A DNA stretch of 50,000 nucleotides, from assembly GCA_905221605.1 (NCBI GenBank), contig CAJNDS010000621.1, positions 1-50,000 of the forward strand. Direction: 5' to 3'. The notes under the pieces were generated by a model. It was not told the origin of the DNA. It saw nothing but the letters and a program-made list of their open reading frames with translations, and ran no database searches. The position numbers and the translations under genes are program-made. This document shows, in pieces, positions 18,413 to 26,865 of this stretch. The DNA comes from Symbiodinium natans (lineage: Eukaryota > Sar > Dinophyceae > Suessiales > Symbiodiniaceae). How positions within the stretch are numbered: position 1 is the stretch's first letter; every line of letters begins with the position of its first letter.

Positions 18413-18590
18413 ATATATTACCCGTTAAATGTTTTTCCCGACATCTAACGCACGTTTTACATATTTTGCCATAACAACCGATAAAATACGATTTAGGAAC
18501 ATAGCTATGGCAAAATTTACAAAAACCGATGTCTTGATTATAACCTTCGTTTGGTTCGTTTGTTAATTTAAATTCTACTATATTCTTCAT
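18357..18590 (-). CDS. Small zinc-ribbon-like protein
   Basis: 77 aa. Cysteines at about residues 24-50 (FCKFCHSY...GCYGKICKTCVRCREKH) give three CxxC-type pairs plus a histidine, which suits one or two zinc sites. It starts directly after an ATTATTATTAAT sequence. Its end overlaps the next gene by 56 bp. A nucleic-acid-binding or transcription role is only a guess. Confidence 0.65.
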   Translation of the reverse strand: MKNIVEFKLTNEPNEGYNQDIGFCKFCHSYVPKSYFIGCYGKICKTCVRCREKHLTGNIYGKTSKHLPEQNLDSKSG

Positions 18591-18684
18591 ATTAATAATA
18601 ATAACAATTTATTATTATTAAACGCAATGGGGTATGAGTTCCTTAAGATTTAATCAAACGAATTAAGCAACTGCTTATGAGATG

Positions 18685-18825
18685 CTATTGAACGTGTCGC
18701 ACTACTTCCCTTTCATGTGTCCGTTCAATGTGAAACAATGGGGCTCTGTGCTTGGGGGCAACTGTCATGTTTAAAGAACAACATTTCTTTAAACATAATA
18801 CCGAAAACGCGTTTTCTTGTGTCAT
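18685..18825 (-). CDS. Possible 46-aa protein
   Basis: Open frame from an ATG at 18825 (MTQENAFSVLCLKKCC...) to TAG at 18685, with three cysteines in the first 16 residues and a basic end. It spans the hairpin at 18767-18796, which argues against translation. Confidence 0.2.
   Translation of the reverse strand: MTQENAFSVLCLKKCCSLNMTVAPKHRAPLFHIERTHEREVVRHVQ
18767..18796. terminator. Perfect 12-bp hairpin
   Basis: ATGTTTAAAGAA / TTCTTTAAACAT around the 6-nt loop CAACAT, about 55 bp after the stop of the - strand gene at 18852-19196. Confidence 0.5.
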
Positions 18826-18851
18826 AATCTAATAAAAACAAACCTTTAATG

Positions 18852-19196
18852 TCATTCCATACTGTTTAATCCTAAGTTCCTTTTTAGCTCCTCTACTTCT
18901 TTTTCTAATATTTCTATTCTTTCTTCGGGTGTTGGTTTTCTTGACCTGAACCCTGTATCTACTGTATCAACATCTTCATTATCTTTCATGTTTGTTTTGA
19001 ATATAGCGTTTCCGTCGGGCGTCGTATTCCTGCCAACTTTCCAAGAAGAACGATTCTCTACCTGATTAACTACGACGTTACCCTGTTTATCTGTTGTTGT
19101 TTTAGTTTGTTTATACAATGCCTTTTTACCACATCTACAAAAGTTACAATCAACACTACTTTTATCAATGTGAAACCCTCCGCTGTTCTCTTCCAT
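18852..19196 (-). CDS. Unrecognised protein with C-terminal coiled coil
   Basis: 114 aa. A Cys cluster near the start (CNFCRCGKK, about residues 17-25) could bind metal. The middle is polar, and residues about 88-110 (PEERIEILEKEVEELKRNLG) form a short heptad coil. It starts after AATAATATTA, and the next - strand gene (19202-19357) ends 5 bp upstream. Family not recognised. Confidence 0.65.
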   Translation of the reverse strand: MEENSGGFHIDKSSVDCNFCRCGKKALYKQTKTTTDKQGNVVVNQVENRSSWKVGRNTTPDGNAIFKTNMKDNEDVDTVDTGFRSRKPTPEERIEILEKEVEELKRNLGLNSME

Positions 19197-19201
19197 TAAT
19201 A

Positions 19202-19357
19202 TTATTTAGATTTTTTCATATTTTTAAGATAATAACAAACGGCTTTCAAGAACTCTAACAAACTACGACAACACATTCTGTATCTTGGTGTTTTTATTAC
19301 TTCGTCTAATTTCTCTATCTCATCTATTACATCTATATAGTTTTTGTAGTTATACAT
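19202..19357 (-). CDS. Small 51-aa protein
   Basis: ATG at 19357 to TAA at 19202, encoding 51 residues (MYNYKNYIDVIDEIEKLDEV... ending KKSK) with a predicted helix and a Cys pair in the middle. It sits 5 bp upstream of the next - strand gene, and its start follows TTATTTAATAT, as for other element genes. No similarity recognised. Confidence 0.5.
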   Translation of the reverse strand: MYNYKNYIDVIDEIEKLDEVIKTPRYRMCCRSLLEFLKAVCYYLKNMKKSK

Positions 19358-19382
19358 ATATTAAATAACGATATAATTTTCT

Positions 19383-19396
19383 ATGTATTAATAATA
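19383..19396 (+). promoter_or_regulatory. AT-rich start motif of the ATPase gene
   Basis: ATGTATTAATAATA directly precedes the ATG. Similar TAATATTAAT-type sequences abut the starts of genes at 18590 (-), 19196 (-), 22573 (-), 24309 (-), 25020 (+) and 26880 (+). Candidate late promoter or leader; a spacer of pure AT composition is the alternative. Confidence 0.45.
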
Positions 19397-20191
19397 ATGT
19401 CAAACATTCCGATAGTTAAACCTGTTAATGTCAAAGAATACGAGTTCAAACAATCTAAATATGAAGTAGCCCCGAGATTACCTTTCAGTCAAATAATAAC
19501 TGGCCCTTCTGGAAGTGGTAAAGGCATATTATTACAGTCAATGATATTAGACATTTATCGCGATGTTTTCGCAAGAATATATGTATGGTCGCCCTCTGTT
19601 TCAATTGACCCTAACTGGACTCCTGTTAAAAGGTATATTCAGAACGATTTGAAGGTGGATTTAGAGAAAGAAAAATGTATGTTTGATGAATACAACCCCT
19701 CGGAATTAGAAGAAGTCATAAACAGACAACATAAAATAACTGAGTATCAAAAGAAGAATGGACACAAGCAATTGCATTCAATATTAATTATTGTTGATGA
19801 TTTTGCTGATTCAAAGAGTTTTTCACGCAACAGTCCATTATTAAATCAATTATATGTAAGGGGACGACATAAAGCGATATGTATTATCACTGCAACACAA
19901 AAATTTAACGCACTGTCTCCAATAATTCGTGTCAATAGTCGTCAGTTGTTCTTCTTTAGATTAAGGAATTACAAAGAAATAGAAACAATGGTTGAGGAAT
20001 TAAGCGCCGTATTGATTAAAAAATCTTCTGTAGCAGATACTAAAAATCTTGCAGAAGCAAAGAAATTATTATTGGAAGTGTATAATTTAGCTACAGAAGA
20101 ACCGTATAGTTTTTTATTCATTAACTTGATGAAAGCAGACGTAAATGATATGTTTTATAAAAGGTTTGATGCTAAATTAGTTATAGATTAA
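19397..20191 (+). CDS. FtsK/HerA-type DNA packaging ATPase
   Basis: 264 aa, the usual length for A32-like packaging ATPases of Polintons and virophages, which pump DNA into capsids. Walker A is ITGPSGSGKG (about 34-43); Walker B is SILIIVDDFAD (about 127-137). A sensor-like TATQ (about 163) and a conserved arginine-rich LYVRGRHK (about 150) precede it. It faces the fibre gene and ends inside the palindrome at 20187-20220. Confidence 0.95.
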   Translation: MSNIPIVKPVNVKEYEFKQSKYEVAPRLPFSQIITGPSGSGKGILLQSMILDIYRDVFARIYVWSPSVSIDPNWTPVKRYIQNDLKVDLEKEKCMFDEYNPSELEEVINRQHKITEYQKKNGHKQLHSILIIVDDFADSKSFSRNSPLLNQLYVRGRHKAICIITATQKFNALSPIIRVNSRQLFFFRLRNYKEIETMVEELSAVLIKKSSVADTKNLAEAKKLLLEVYNLATEEPYSFLFINLMKADVNDMFYKRFDAKLVID

Positions 20192-20220
20192 TAATATTAT
20201 TTTGCTATAATATTATTAAT
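20187..20220. terminator. Perfect 14-bp palindrome at convergent gene ends
   Basis: Arms ATTAATAATATTAT / ATAATATTATTAAT with the 6-nt loop TTTGCT. The stop codons of both the ATPase and the fibre gene lie inside it, so it could end both transcripts. Confidence 0.7.
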
Positions 20221-22573
20221 CATCATCCTTAATTTTCTTTTTCAACTTTGTTATTTCTCCTTTCATCGTTGCCATTTCCTTTTTCATTGTTTTTACTAAA
20301 TCTTTTAATTCTTCTACTTCATTTATTGTTGCTTGTAATGCACTCCATAAAATAGGAACACAAGAAGTATAATCAAACTTTAAATATCCGTCTTTGCCTT
20401 CTTTAACTATATTTTGCCATTCATCTGGGACTTTTTTACTTAAAAAGTCATTAGCAATAAAACCACAACATGATTTACCCTTTTGTCTGTCGTCAATAAA
20501 ATGATATGTTTTTGGAACAATGTATTTAACTAATTCCACTGCTTTTTTTTGGTTAAGTTCCTTAATATCTTTTTTCAAACGTTTATCGGAACTTGGAATT
20601 AAAGACCCTGTATATTCAATATCTCCATTAACGAGAATGCCACCTGGTGAAATTGAAAACACATCATTCGATACTGAAACACTACCAAAATAAAATGCAT
20701 ATTCACCTCCTGCGTCAGTATTTAAAAATTGTATTTGGTCTACGGTGCTTATTGTCTCTTGTGTTATTTCTAAGTTATTCATTTTTACTTTTCCATCAGT
20801 TATTTTAATTTCTGGTGTGCTACTTTCTAATCCAACAGTTAAATTAATGTCGCCTAACGTGTCTCCATTTCGAACAAACAATTTATATTGTCCGTCCAAT
20901 ACTTCTTTAAACTCACTACTATTTTGAAACATAAAGCGCCCCCAACTAATAACATCTGCCTCACCAACGATATTACCAATACTATTAAAAGTTAAGTTAT
21001 TTGTAACTGCTCTATTAATAGTAATTCCGTTAGTGTCGTTTAATTGTAGTGCTATTGTTCCTGTTGTTGGGTCGGTTGTTCTATTTGATTGTAATGAAAA
21101 ATTAATTTCTTCTGTTGATATTACATTTAATGAATTATTAACGTCTGCTCTTTGAAATATTCTCCCTGAATTATTAATATAAATATCACTATTAAAAGTT
21201 GCTATGTTTTGAAATGATGAAGTGCCACCAAAATTAGCATTCCCGCCACTTACATTTAGTTTATTTGCTCCTTGAATTGCTCCGATGCCTAAACTTAAAC
21301 AATAAACACCATTACCGTTAGCAGTATTTAATAAAAGCAATGATGAACTGTCGTTGCTTGTGTTATAAGCATTAATATTAAATGAATTAAATTTTAAATA
21401 TCCTTGTGCATTTTTTACAGTCATAACATTCGACGCATCTGTTGTATCTTTATAAAATGTAAGTCCTGAGTTATTAGATATATTACAATTTTCACCGTCA
21501 AAATTTAAATCATTTGTTAAATCTAAATTACCATCAACTTTTAAATTCTGTCTAATAATCGCACTATCAACAACATCCAAATTATACCCGCTTGTTAATG
21601 TTTCCGTTCCTGTATCTACTAATAAGGAATGTGATTTAACATATTGATTAGCATTATTATTTAAGTTTAATATTCTACCAGTATCGCCAACTGAATTATA
21701 ACAATCGATATTATCATTATTAAAAGTAATATAATTATCAGTATTTCTAACGGTAAATGATAAATTAGCGTCTGCTGTATTTTCCACTACTAAACCACCT
21801 GTTGGCGTTTCTATTTTCCCACTCATTTTATACCCTGCATTATTATTAGTTAAATCAAGTTGTTTAATTGCATCGTCTGATGTATTATTGCAAAATATCT
21901 TATCCCCTTGCAAAGTTATATAACTCGTAGCGTTCTTAAACTCTGCTAAAACTTTATCACCTCCTCCGGTTTGATTACTAAATAATAATCCTGCTACTGG
22001 GGAAATATTTATTGTTGAATTATTTAATGTTAATCCACTATGAATAACAGTAGGGGCAGAACAATCAATAATAGGATTAGCACTAAATCTATTGGTAAAA
22101 TCACTTACTGGAACTCTTAAAGCAAGTAAATTATCTACTTCTGTTGTTGTATAAGTGTCTCCTCCTCCTCCTGCTATTAATCCGTCTACTTCGGTTTTAT
22201 TATAATAATTTGTTCCTAATTGGGTGTTGGTCTGGTAATTTGTTGATAAATTTGTGTCTATTTGAGTTTGTGTGTAATAATTCGTAAAGGTTGAGTCTAT
22301 TTCTGTTTTATTGTAAAATGTGCTCGTTAAGGTGGTGTTTGTTTGATACTCCGTATCTAATAAGTGCGTTAAAGAACTGATATTATGAAAGTTTTGTAGT
22401 TGTTTTGTGTTTAAAACTGCTATATCTGCAGTGTTTGTTGCTATGTCCGTTGCGTTTGCTGTGTTGATGTCTCCTAATTCTGTTTTTGTTGCGTATAGGT
22501 CTGTCAAATCCGTTCCACTTACAACAATATAATCTGCTGTTAATGTGTTTGTATTATTTAGTGTCAAAGGCAT
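20216..22573 (-). CDS. Virion fibre protein with S74 intramolecular chaperone
   Basis: 785 aa. Residues about 45-150 are repeats of the YYNKTEID / YTQTQIDTNL type that form trimeric stalks in phage fibres. Residues about 150-650 are Asn/Thr/Ser-rich beta repeats. The last 125 residues are a peptidase S74 (endosialidase-type) chaperone. SSDKRLKKDI places Ser662 and Lys667 in the known Ser-x4-Lys self-cleavage spacing, followed by a C-terminal coiled coil. In known proteins this domain folds the trimer and then cuts itself off. Likely role: receptor-binding spike on the capsid. It lies just downstream of the capsid gene on the same strand. Confidence 0.88.
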   Translation of the reverse strand: MPLTLNNTNTLTADYIVVSGTDLTDLYATKTELGDINTANATDIATNTADIAVLNTKQLQNFHNISSLTHLLDTEYQTNTTLTSTFYNKTEIDSTFTNYYTQTQIDTNLSTNYQTNTQLGTNYYNKTEVDGLIAGGGGDTYTTTEVDNLLALRVPVSDFTNRFSANPIIDCSAPTVIHSGLTLNNSTINISPVAGLLFSNQTGGGDKVLAEFKNATSYITLQGDKIFCNNTSDDAIKQLDLTNNNAGYKMSGKIETPTGGLVVENTADANLSFTVRNTDNYITFNNDNIDCYNSVGDTGRILNLNNNANQYVKSHSLLVDTGTETLTSGYNLDVVDSAIIRQNLKVDGNLDLTNDLNFDGENCNISNNSGLTFYKDTTDASNVMTVKNAQGYLKFNSFNINAYNTSNDSSSLLLLNTANGNGVYCLSLGIGAIQGANKLNVSGGNANFGGTSSFQNIATFNSDIYINNSGRIFQRADVNNSLNVISTEEINFSLQSNRTTDPTTGTIALQLNDTNGITINRAVTNNLTFNSIGNIVGEADVISWGRFMFQNSSEFKEVLDGQYKLFVRNGDTLGDINLTVGLESSTPEIKITDGKVKMNNLEITQETISTVDQIQFLNTDAGGEYAFYFGSVSVSNDVFSISPGGILVNGDIEYTGSLIPSSDKRLKKDIKELNQKKAVELVKYIVPKTYHFIDDRQKGKSCCGFIANDFLSKKVPDEWQNIVKEGKDGYLKFDYTSCVPILWSALQATINEVEELKDLVKTMKKEMATMKGEITKLKKKIKDDD

Positions 22574-22576
22574 TAG

Positions 22577-22616
22577 TTAATATTAATAAAATAGATAATT
22601 ATTTTATTAATATTAA
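22577..22616. terminator. Perfect 17-bp palindrome between capsid and fibre genes
   Basis: TTAATATTAATAAAATA / TATTTTATTAATATTAA with the 6-nt loop GATAAT, 11 bp after the capsid stop and 3 bp before the fibre ATG. It may end the capsid transcript and also contain the fibre start motif. Confidence 0.7.
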
Positions 22617-22627
22617 TTATCTCATAA

Positions 22628-24070
22628 TCAGTCAAAAACTTTCAAACCGAGGTCTTTTATTTCTAATATTTGTTCCGACAGTAATGTTATATAACAATTA
22701 TCTGGCATATTCGTATTAGTGATTGAAGCGTTTGCGGGTTTAACTTTTAATAACATCTGTTGCCCTGCACGTGTATTAATTCCTGTATAACTACTATCCG
22801 GCACTTTTTCAAAGGAGAAAGCAAAGACAAATTGTCTATCGCGATATTGTTTAAAATCAATTGATAATGAATGTTGATGAAACATTGGTAAGTTTAATGC
22901 CTTTCGTAAATGATAGTAGCACTCGGTAATCGAAGCACAAGGGTATTCTGGATACAATTTAGAACCTAATTGAATCTGAAATTCTAAATCCAAATCGGGG
23001 TCATATATTCCTTCGTTTGCGGGAAACGATGCCTGTTGTGGATGATAGAAACGACAGAACTCTTTATCGCAGTATTCAAAACCTGTGCTTGGGTCTCCGC
23101 TCTTGTAAAATGTAACAAACGATGCTACTAATTTAGATACTGAACGAATAACTTGAACGCTAAAATTGTCGTTTCCTGTTAATGCTTGTGATTGAGTAAT
23201 ATAAGTGGTATAAGTAATGGGTAATCCTTTACCTTCTAAAAGATGCTTAACATATTCATTATTTAAGTTATTATCTAAGGTGCAGACATCGCAAACAACA
23301 CGAGCGTTATTAATTTCCCATTGAATACTTGTATTTCTGTATCTTGCGTTTTCTTGTCCCGCGTCTGCGGGATTAACATTATTTACGAAACGATTGCCTA
23401 CGGCAGTGTTCGCGGTATCATCATTATAATCAATAATACAATCGGTGGCATTTGTTACGAGTTCTAATTCGATTGTTAAGTTTCCCATATATTTTAATGG
23501 TAAATATTTAAATTGTGAAAAGAGGCCACATAATGGTTTGAAACAAACTGTCATTTTGTTTTTAAATCCTTGGCAATTATAACCGTTAACTTCATATTTT
23601 AATTCGGGTGTTACTCCGTCGGCATATAATGTTCTTACTTCGTCATCATATCTATATCCGAAACTTTCGTTTGCTTCGTCTTTTCGTGCTCCTGCAGACA
23701 TCATTTTAGAGAACATATGATGAACTCGGTTATAATTATCAAAGTCTTCAACAACTTGATTACCAGCAATAATTCGCATTCGTCTGAAGAAAGAATAAGC
23801 GGGTGATAATGGACGAAGTTTATTATCATAATCGCCAAGGTCTAAGTTTTGTAATGTAAAGAAAATGCGAACTGATTGAGGGTCTAACCATGTGTTGTCT
23901 TCGCCGTTTAATGAAAATTTTAATACACGATTACCGCTATTGCTTTTATAGATATTTGAACCAGTCGGCCAGAATGACACAGAACGACGGTCTTGAATGT
24001 ATGAACTACCTTTGTTTAATTTAAAGCTTAAATTATCAATAAGGATATCTTCGGGTGCGAACGTTTCCAT
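22628..24070 (-). CDS. MCP: Double-jelly-roll major capsid protein
   Basis: 480 aa. The sequence pattern is that of Polinton/adintovirus capsid proteins: an N-terminal SFWPTGSNIY...LKFSLNG stretch (about 32-56), then DPQSVRIFFTLQN (about 64-76), SPAYSFFRRMRIIAGNQVVED (about 89-109), and a later HQHSLSIDFKQYRDRQFVFAFSFE segment (about 400-425). It would form trimeric capsomers of an icosahedral shell. Full length, no breaks. Adjacent to fibre, lipase and penton genes. Confidence 0.93.
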   Translation of the reverse strand: METFAPEDILIDNLSFKLNKGSSYIQDRRSVSFWPTGSNIYKSNSGNRVLKFSLNGEDNTWLDPQSVRIFFTLQNLDLGDYDNKLRPLSPAYSFFRRMRIIAGNQVVEDFDNYNRVHHMFSKMMSAGARKDEANESFGYRYDDEVRTLYADGVTPELKYEVNGYNCQGFKNKMTVCFKPLCGLFSQFKYLPLKYMGNLTIELELVTNATDCIIDYNDDTANTAVGNRFVNNVNPADAGQENARYRNTSIQWEINNARVVCDVCTLDNNLNNEYVKHLLEGKGLPITYTTYITQSQALTGNDNFSVQVIRSVSKLVASFVTFYKSGDPSTGFEYCDKEFCRFYHPQQASFPANEGIYDPDLDLEFQIQLGSKLYPEYPCASITECYYHLRKALNLPMFHQHSLSIDFKQYRDRQFVFAFSFEKVPDSSYTGINTRAGQQMLLKVKPANASITNTNMPDNCYITLLSEQILEIKDLGLKVFD

Positions 24071-24114
24071 ACTTATATATTTATGATTAGATAATTAATA
24101 TTTTTATAATAAAT

Positions 24115-24309
24115 TTAATCAAATAAATTAAACTTAATTTTATTTTCAGTTTTATTATTGTCTTTCCTTGTTTTAATTGTCTCCTTCAGCTTCATCTCTC
24201 CGCCGTCTTCTACGATTTTTCGTATTTCCTCGTAACTGTTTTGTTTAAACTTTTTCTCGGACTTTGGCTTCTCTACCTTCTCGTATGATGTTGTTTTATA
24301 AGCAAACAT
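24115..24309 (-). CDS. Unrecognised 64-aa basic protein
   Basis: Lys/Glu-rich small protein (MFAYKTTSYEKVEKPK..., ending KIKFNLFD) without a recognisable domain. Its ATG is directly preceded by AATAATATTAATA on the - strand. Place and size fit a minor virion or scaffold peptide; unproven. Confidence 0.6.
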   Translation of the reverse strand: MFAYKTTSYEKVEKPKSEKKFKQNSYEEIRKIVEDGGEMKLKETIKTRKDNNKTENKIKFNLFD

Positions 24310-24326
24310 TATTAATATTATTTAGA
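24310..24326 (-). promoter_or_regulatory. AT-rich start motif
   Basis: On the - strand CTAAATAATATTAATA directly abuts the ATG at 24309; a strong match to the motif before 19196 (-) and 26880 (+). Confidence 0.45.
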
Positions 24327-24333
24327 AAAGATT

Positions 24334-24975
24334 TTAATCAAACTGTTCCATAAATTCTTCTTGCGTTATTGGTAAGTTTCCTGGTTTATTACTAACGTTA
24401 CCTATATCTTGATATGAATGATTTTGTAAAGGGTCTAACGTTCCTCTGTTTAATGTTAAACTGCCTTTATCGAACATACTAACAACGTCGCCCGCTTTTC
24501 TTATTCTTAGGTTTGTCCCCGTATCTTCTGGTCTCTGACTTGAAACAAAAGGCGAACCATAACTTCTACTTCTAAAAATATTGCCATAATCATTATTTAT
24601 TTGTTGTCCCACCGCCGAACCTAAACTATGACTGATAATGTCAGTAATACCTGTGAGTTTTTTACCATCAACTTGTATAGTTCCGTCTTTAATGAATTTA
24701 TCAACGTCCTTATATCTTTTTGTTTGTTGTGTTTGATACAACGGTAATTTTAAATCATCATAAATATCTCTCCCGCTTTTAGTTCCGGCTATGTATAAAA
24801 TAGAACCATTTTGATAAATCCCTTCTGGGTTTTCATAAGCAAGTCTTAAACCTTGCGTATCGGTTAAGAACGTTTCGGTTCCTGCTAATTCGTCCCTAAC
24901 TTCATCATTAATCTTATTTCTTGTATTGGGCGATTCGTATAAAACACCTTCATTTCTTCTTTTATGTTTAAACAT
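24334..24975 (-). CDS. Class-3 lipase-like protein
   Basis: 213 aa with the layout of an alpha/beta-hydrolase of the lipase-3 type. LYIAGTKS (about 60-67) stands where these enzymes have the oxyanion strand. DIISHSLGSAVG (about 112-123) holds the nucleophile elbow with Ser117. RSYGSPFVSS follows (about 137-146), AGDVVSMFD (about 161-169) offers Asp163, and LQNHSYQD offers His186. A complete Ser-Asp-His triad is therefore plausible. It lies between capsid and minor capsid genes, so it may act on host membranes during entry or exit, as phospholipases do in other capsid-forming elements. Substrate unknown. Confidence 0.75.
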   Translation of the reverse strand: MFKHKRRNEGVLYESPNTRNKINDEVRDELAGTETFLTDTQGLRLAYENPEGIYQNGSILYIAGTKSGRDIYDDLKLPLYQTQQTKRYKDVDKFIKDGTIQVDGKKLTGITDIISHSLGSAVGQQINNDYGNIFRSRSYGSPFVSSQRPEDTGTNLRIRKAGDVVSMFDKGSLTLNRGTLDPLQNHSYQDIGNVSNKPGNLPITQEEFMEQFD

Positions 24976-25019
24976 TCCTTTATAAAATAACTTATAATTT
25001 ATTTCTAATTTAATTAATA
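24976..25019. promoter_or_regulatory. Divergent spacer between lipase and penton genes
   Basis: 44 bp of almost pure A/T (TTAATTAATA at its right end abuts the penton ATG). It must contain the start signals for both divergent genes. Confidence 0.5.
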
Positions 25020-25856
25020 ATGCTTAAGTTCAAGAAGGTATATATCGATAGTAGTTATAAAGTAAGTGGCACTTCGTCCGAATTTGTTATTGACTTACCT
25101 GAAACTGTCCAATTAGAAGATAATATGTTATGTCAAATACATGAGGTAAGCATTCCTCATTCTTGGTATTCAATAAACAGCACAAATAACAATATTTATT
25201 GGAGACATCAAGTTATACCCCCTGGTGTTATAGCGGGTATTACTTACCGTAAAGTAACAATTCCCGAAGGTAACTATACAGCGGTAGATTTAGCACAAAC
25301 CATACAAATAGCGATTAATCTATTAGTGGATACAAACGACAGACCTAACACATATTCTTTAAGTTACAACACATCAACTAACAAATTTACAATCAGTTCT
25401 AATTATGCAACAGTTATTTTTGTTCTTCTCACTGATGGGGAAGTTGCGCCAGTGGCAAATTTGTTTAGTGACCCTGTTGATGTTAATAACTTATATTCTT
25501 TAAACCGCGTGATTGGCAACACAACCCCAGCAACCGACGCTTATACTAATGTAGCACCTTATACAACTAATTTTATTGATTTAACACCTGTTAAAAATGT
25601 TTATTTGCATTGTAATGAAATTAGCAACTATAACCAATTAACAGTAGCGGGTAACTCAAGTATTATTAAAAAGATTCCCGTTAATGTTCCTTACTTAGGG
25701 GTCATTAATGATTCCGAGTTGAGCGTTGTTGATTATATTGACGTCTCTAACAAATTATTAAGAAGATTAAATTTTCGTCTTACTGACCATCTTAACCAAA
25801 ATATTAATTTAAACGAGGTGGATGTTTCATTCACGATAACATTTTTTAAAGGTTAA
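25020..25856 (+). CDS. Minor capsid (penton) protein
   Basis: 278 aa. The beginning KVYIDSSYKVSGTSSEFVID and the IHEVSIPHSWYSIN segment (about 41-54) are the typical signature of the single-jelly-roll minor capsid protein of Polintons. That protein fills the capsid vertices. A later YTAVDLAQTIQIAIN helix also fits the family. Complete frame; divergent from the lipase gene and first of a row of + strand genes. Confidence 0.88.
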   Translation: MLKFKKVYIDSSYKVSGTSSEFVIDLPETVQLEDNMLCQIHEVSIPHSWYSINSTNNNIYWRHQVIPPGVIAGITYRKVTIPEGNYTAVDLAQTIQIAINLLVDTNDRPNTYSLSYNTSTNKFTISSNYATVIFVLLTDGEVAPVANLFSDPVDVNNLYSLNRVIGNTTPATDAYTNVAPYTTNFIDLTPVKNVYLHCNEISNYNQLTVAGNSSIIKKIPVNVPYLGVINDSELSVVDYIDVSNKLLRRLNFRLTDHLNQNINLNEVDVSFTITFFKG

Positions 25857-25886
25857 AATAACATATAAAATTTCTATATAGAATAT

Positions 25887-26501
25887 ATGGAAACGATTAA
25901 TAATGAAGTTCAAGAAAGTCAAAATGAAGAAGCAAATGAAAAGGTGGTTGAAAATATTATTGAAGAAGCGACCGAACCACAAGAAATTAAACAAGAGGAA
26001 GCAAAGCAAGAAGAAGCGGAAGAGAAACCGAAACCAAAAAAAAAAAAAAAAAAACTACCGAGAACAGTAAAGGTCGTAGAGATGGTAAATTGTCCCGACT
26101 GTGATAAAAAGATGTTACCCAAGAGCTTAAAACATTCACATCCGAGAAATTGTAAAGGTCAGCCTTCGGAAACATTGCCCGTTAATAAACAGAAAAACTC
26201 GTATGGGTCTAAACTGAAGGAACAGATGAGAAAAGAAATAGAGGAAGAAATGAAAAGCAAATATCAAAACAAAGAAAACGAAATAATGCAACATAGCGAA
26301 GAAATTGAAGTCGCGAATGCACGCGAGGCTCAGCCGAGCGTCAAAACTAAAGCAATACCAAAACAACCCGTCGTAATGAAACAGCCAGAGCGACAATTAA
26401 CAGCAAGAGAGCTATTACAACAGTCATACAACGAAATGAAGAAATTGAAGCAACAAGAGAAAGCCGAGAAAATAGCAAGGTTTAAAACAAGCATGTTTTA
26501 A
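25887..26501 (+). CDS. Unrecognised Lys/Glu-rich protein with zinc finger
   Basis: 204 aa. The first 55 residues are very acidic and Gln/Glu-rich, then a lysine run encoded by about 19 consecutive A bases (26036-26054), where slippage or a sequencing error is possible. Residues about 69-90 form a C2HC-type finger (CPDCDKK...HSHPRNC). The C-terminal part is helical (ELLQQSYNEMKKLKQQEK). Perhaps a DNA-binding virion core protein; not recognised. Confidence 0.65.
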   Translation: METINNEVQESQNEEANEKVVENIIEEATEPQEIKQEEAKQEEAEEKPKPKKKKKKLPRTVKVVEMVNCPDCDKKMLPKSLKHSHPRNCKGQPSETLPVNKQKNSYGSKLKEQMRKEIEEEMKSKYQNKENEIMQHSEEIEVANAREAQPSVKTKAIPKQPVVMKQPERQLTARELLQQSYNEMKKLKQQEKAEKIARFKTSMF

Positions 26502-26539
26502 ATTATATTTAATAATTATTATCTACTATTGAATATAAT

Positions 26540-26860
26540 ATGAGCATTTTTAAGAGCAAACCAGAGATGAGACGTATGCCTATGGTAGAACAATACTATG
26601 ATTTAGAAGAATCAATCGGAGTAGCAAGTCGGAAGAAAGAACTCGAAGACATGAAGTTAAGAATAGAAGAAGCGGAAAACAGAGCTAAGAACGTAGCGTT
26701 AAGGAACGATTGGATAAAACATCAGAAGCAATCGCTATATCAAGGCCAGTTAGATGATATCAATAGACAATTAGAGAGACCATCAATGCCAGTAAGAACG
26801 AAAGAGGAACTGATGAAACGTCAAGATGAATTAAAAACTATAATGAAAGAAATAATTTAA
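26540..26860 (+). CDS. Unrecognised helical protein
   Basis: 106 aa, mostly charged coiled-coil helix (RKKELEDMKLRIEEAENRAK and a second QLERPSMPVRTKEELMKRQD segment). The gene starts after GAATATAAT and is followed 19 bp later by the next + strand gene. Possible scaffold or core component. Confidence 0.65.
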   Translation: MSIFKSKPEMRRMPMVEQYYDLEESIGVASRKKELEDMKLRIEEAENRAKNVALRNDWIKHQKQSLYQGQLDDINRQLERPSMPVRTKEELMKRQDELKTIMKEII

Positions 26861-26865
26861 ATCTA

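Larger units (their letters stand above)
18591..18851. other. Palindrome-rich intergenic segment
   Basis: Contains ATTGAACG...CGTTCAAT arms spaced about 30 bp apart (18688-18731), a perfect 12-bp hairpin (18767-18796) and a 14-bp palindrome GAAAACGCGTTTTC (18803-18816). It is less AT-rich than neighbouring spacers. It may carry 3'-end signals for the gene at 18852, a structured RNA, or the small frame listed next. Confidence 0.5.
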
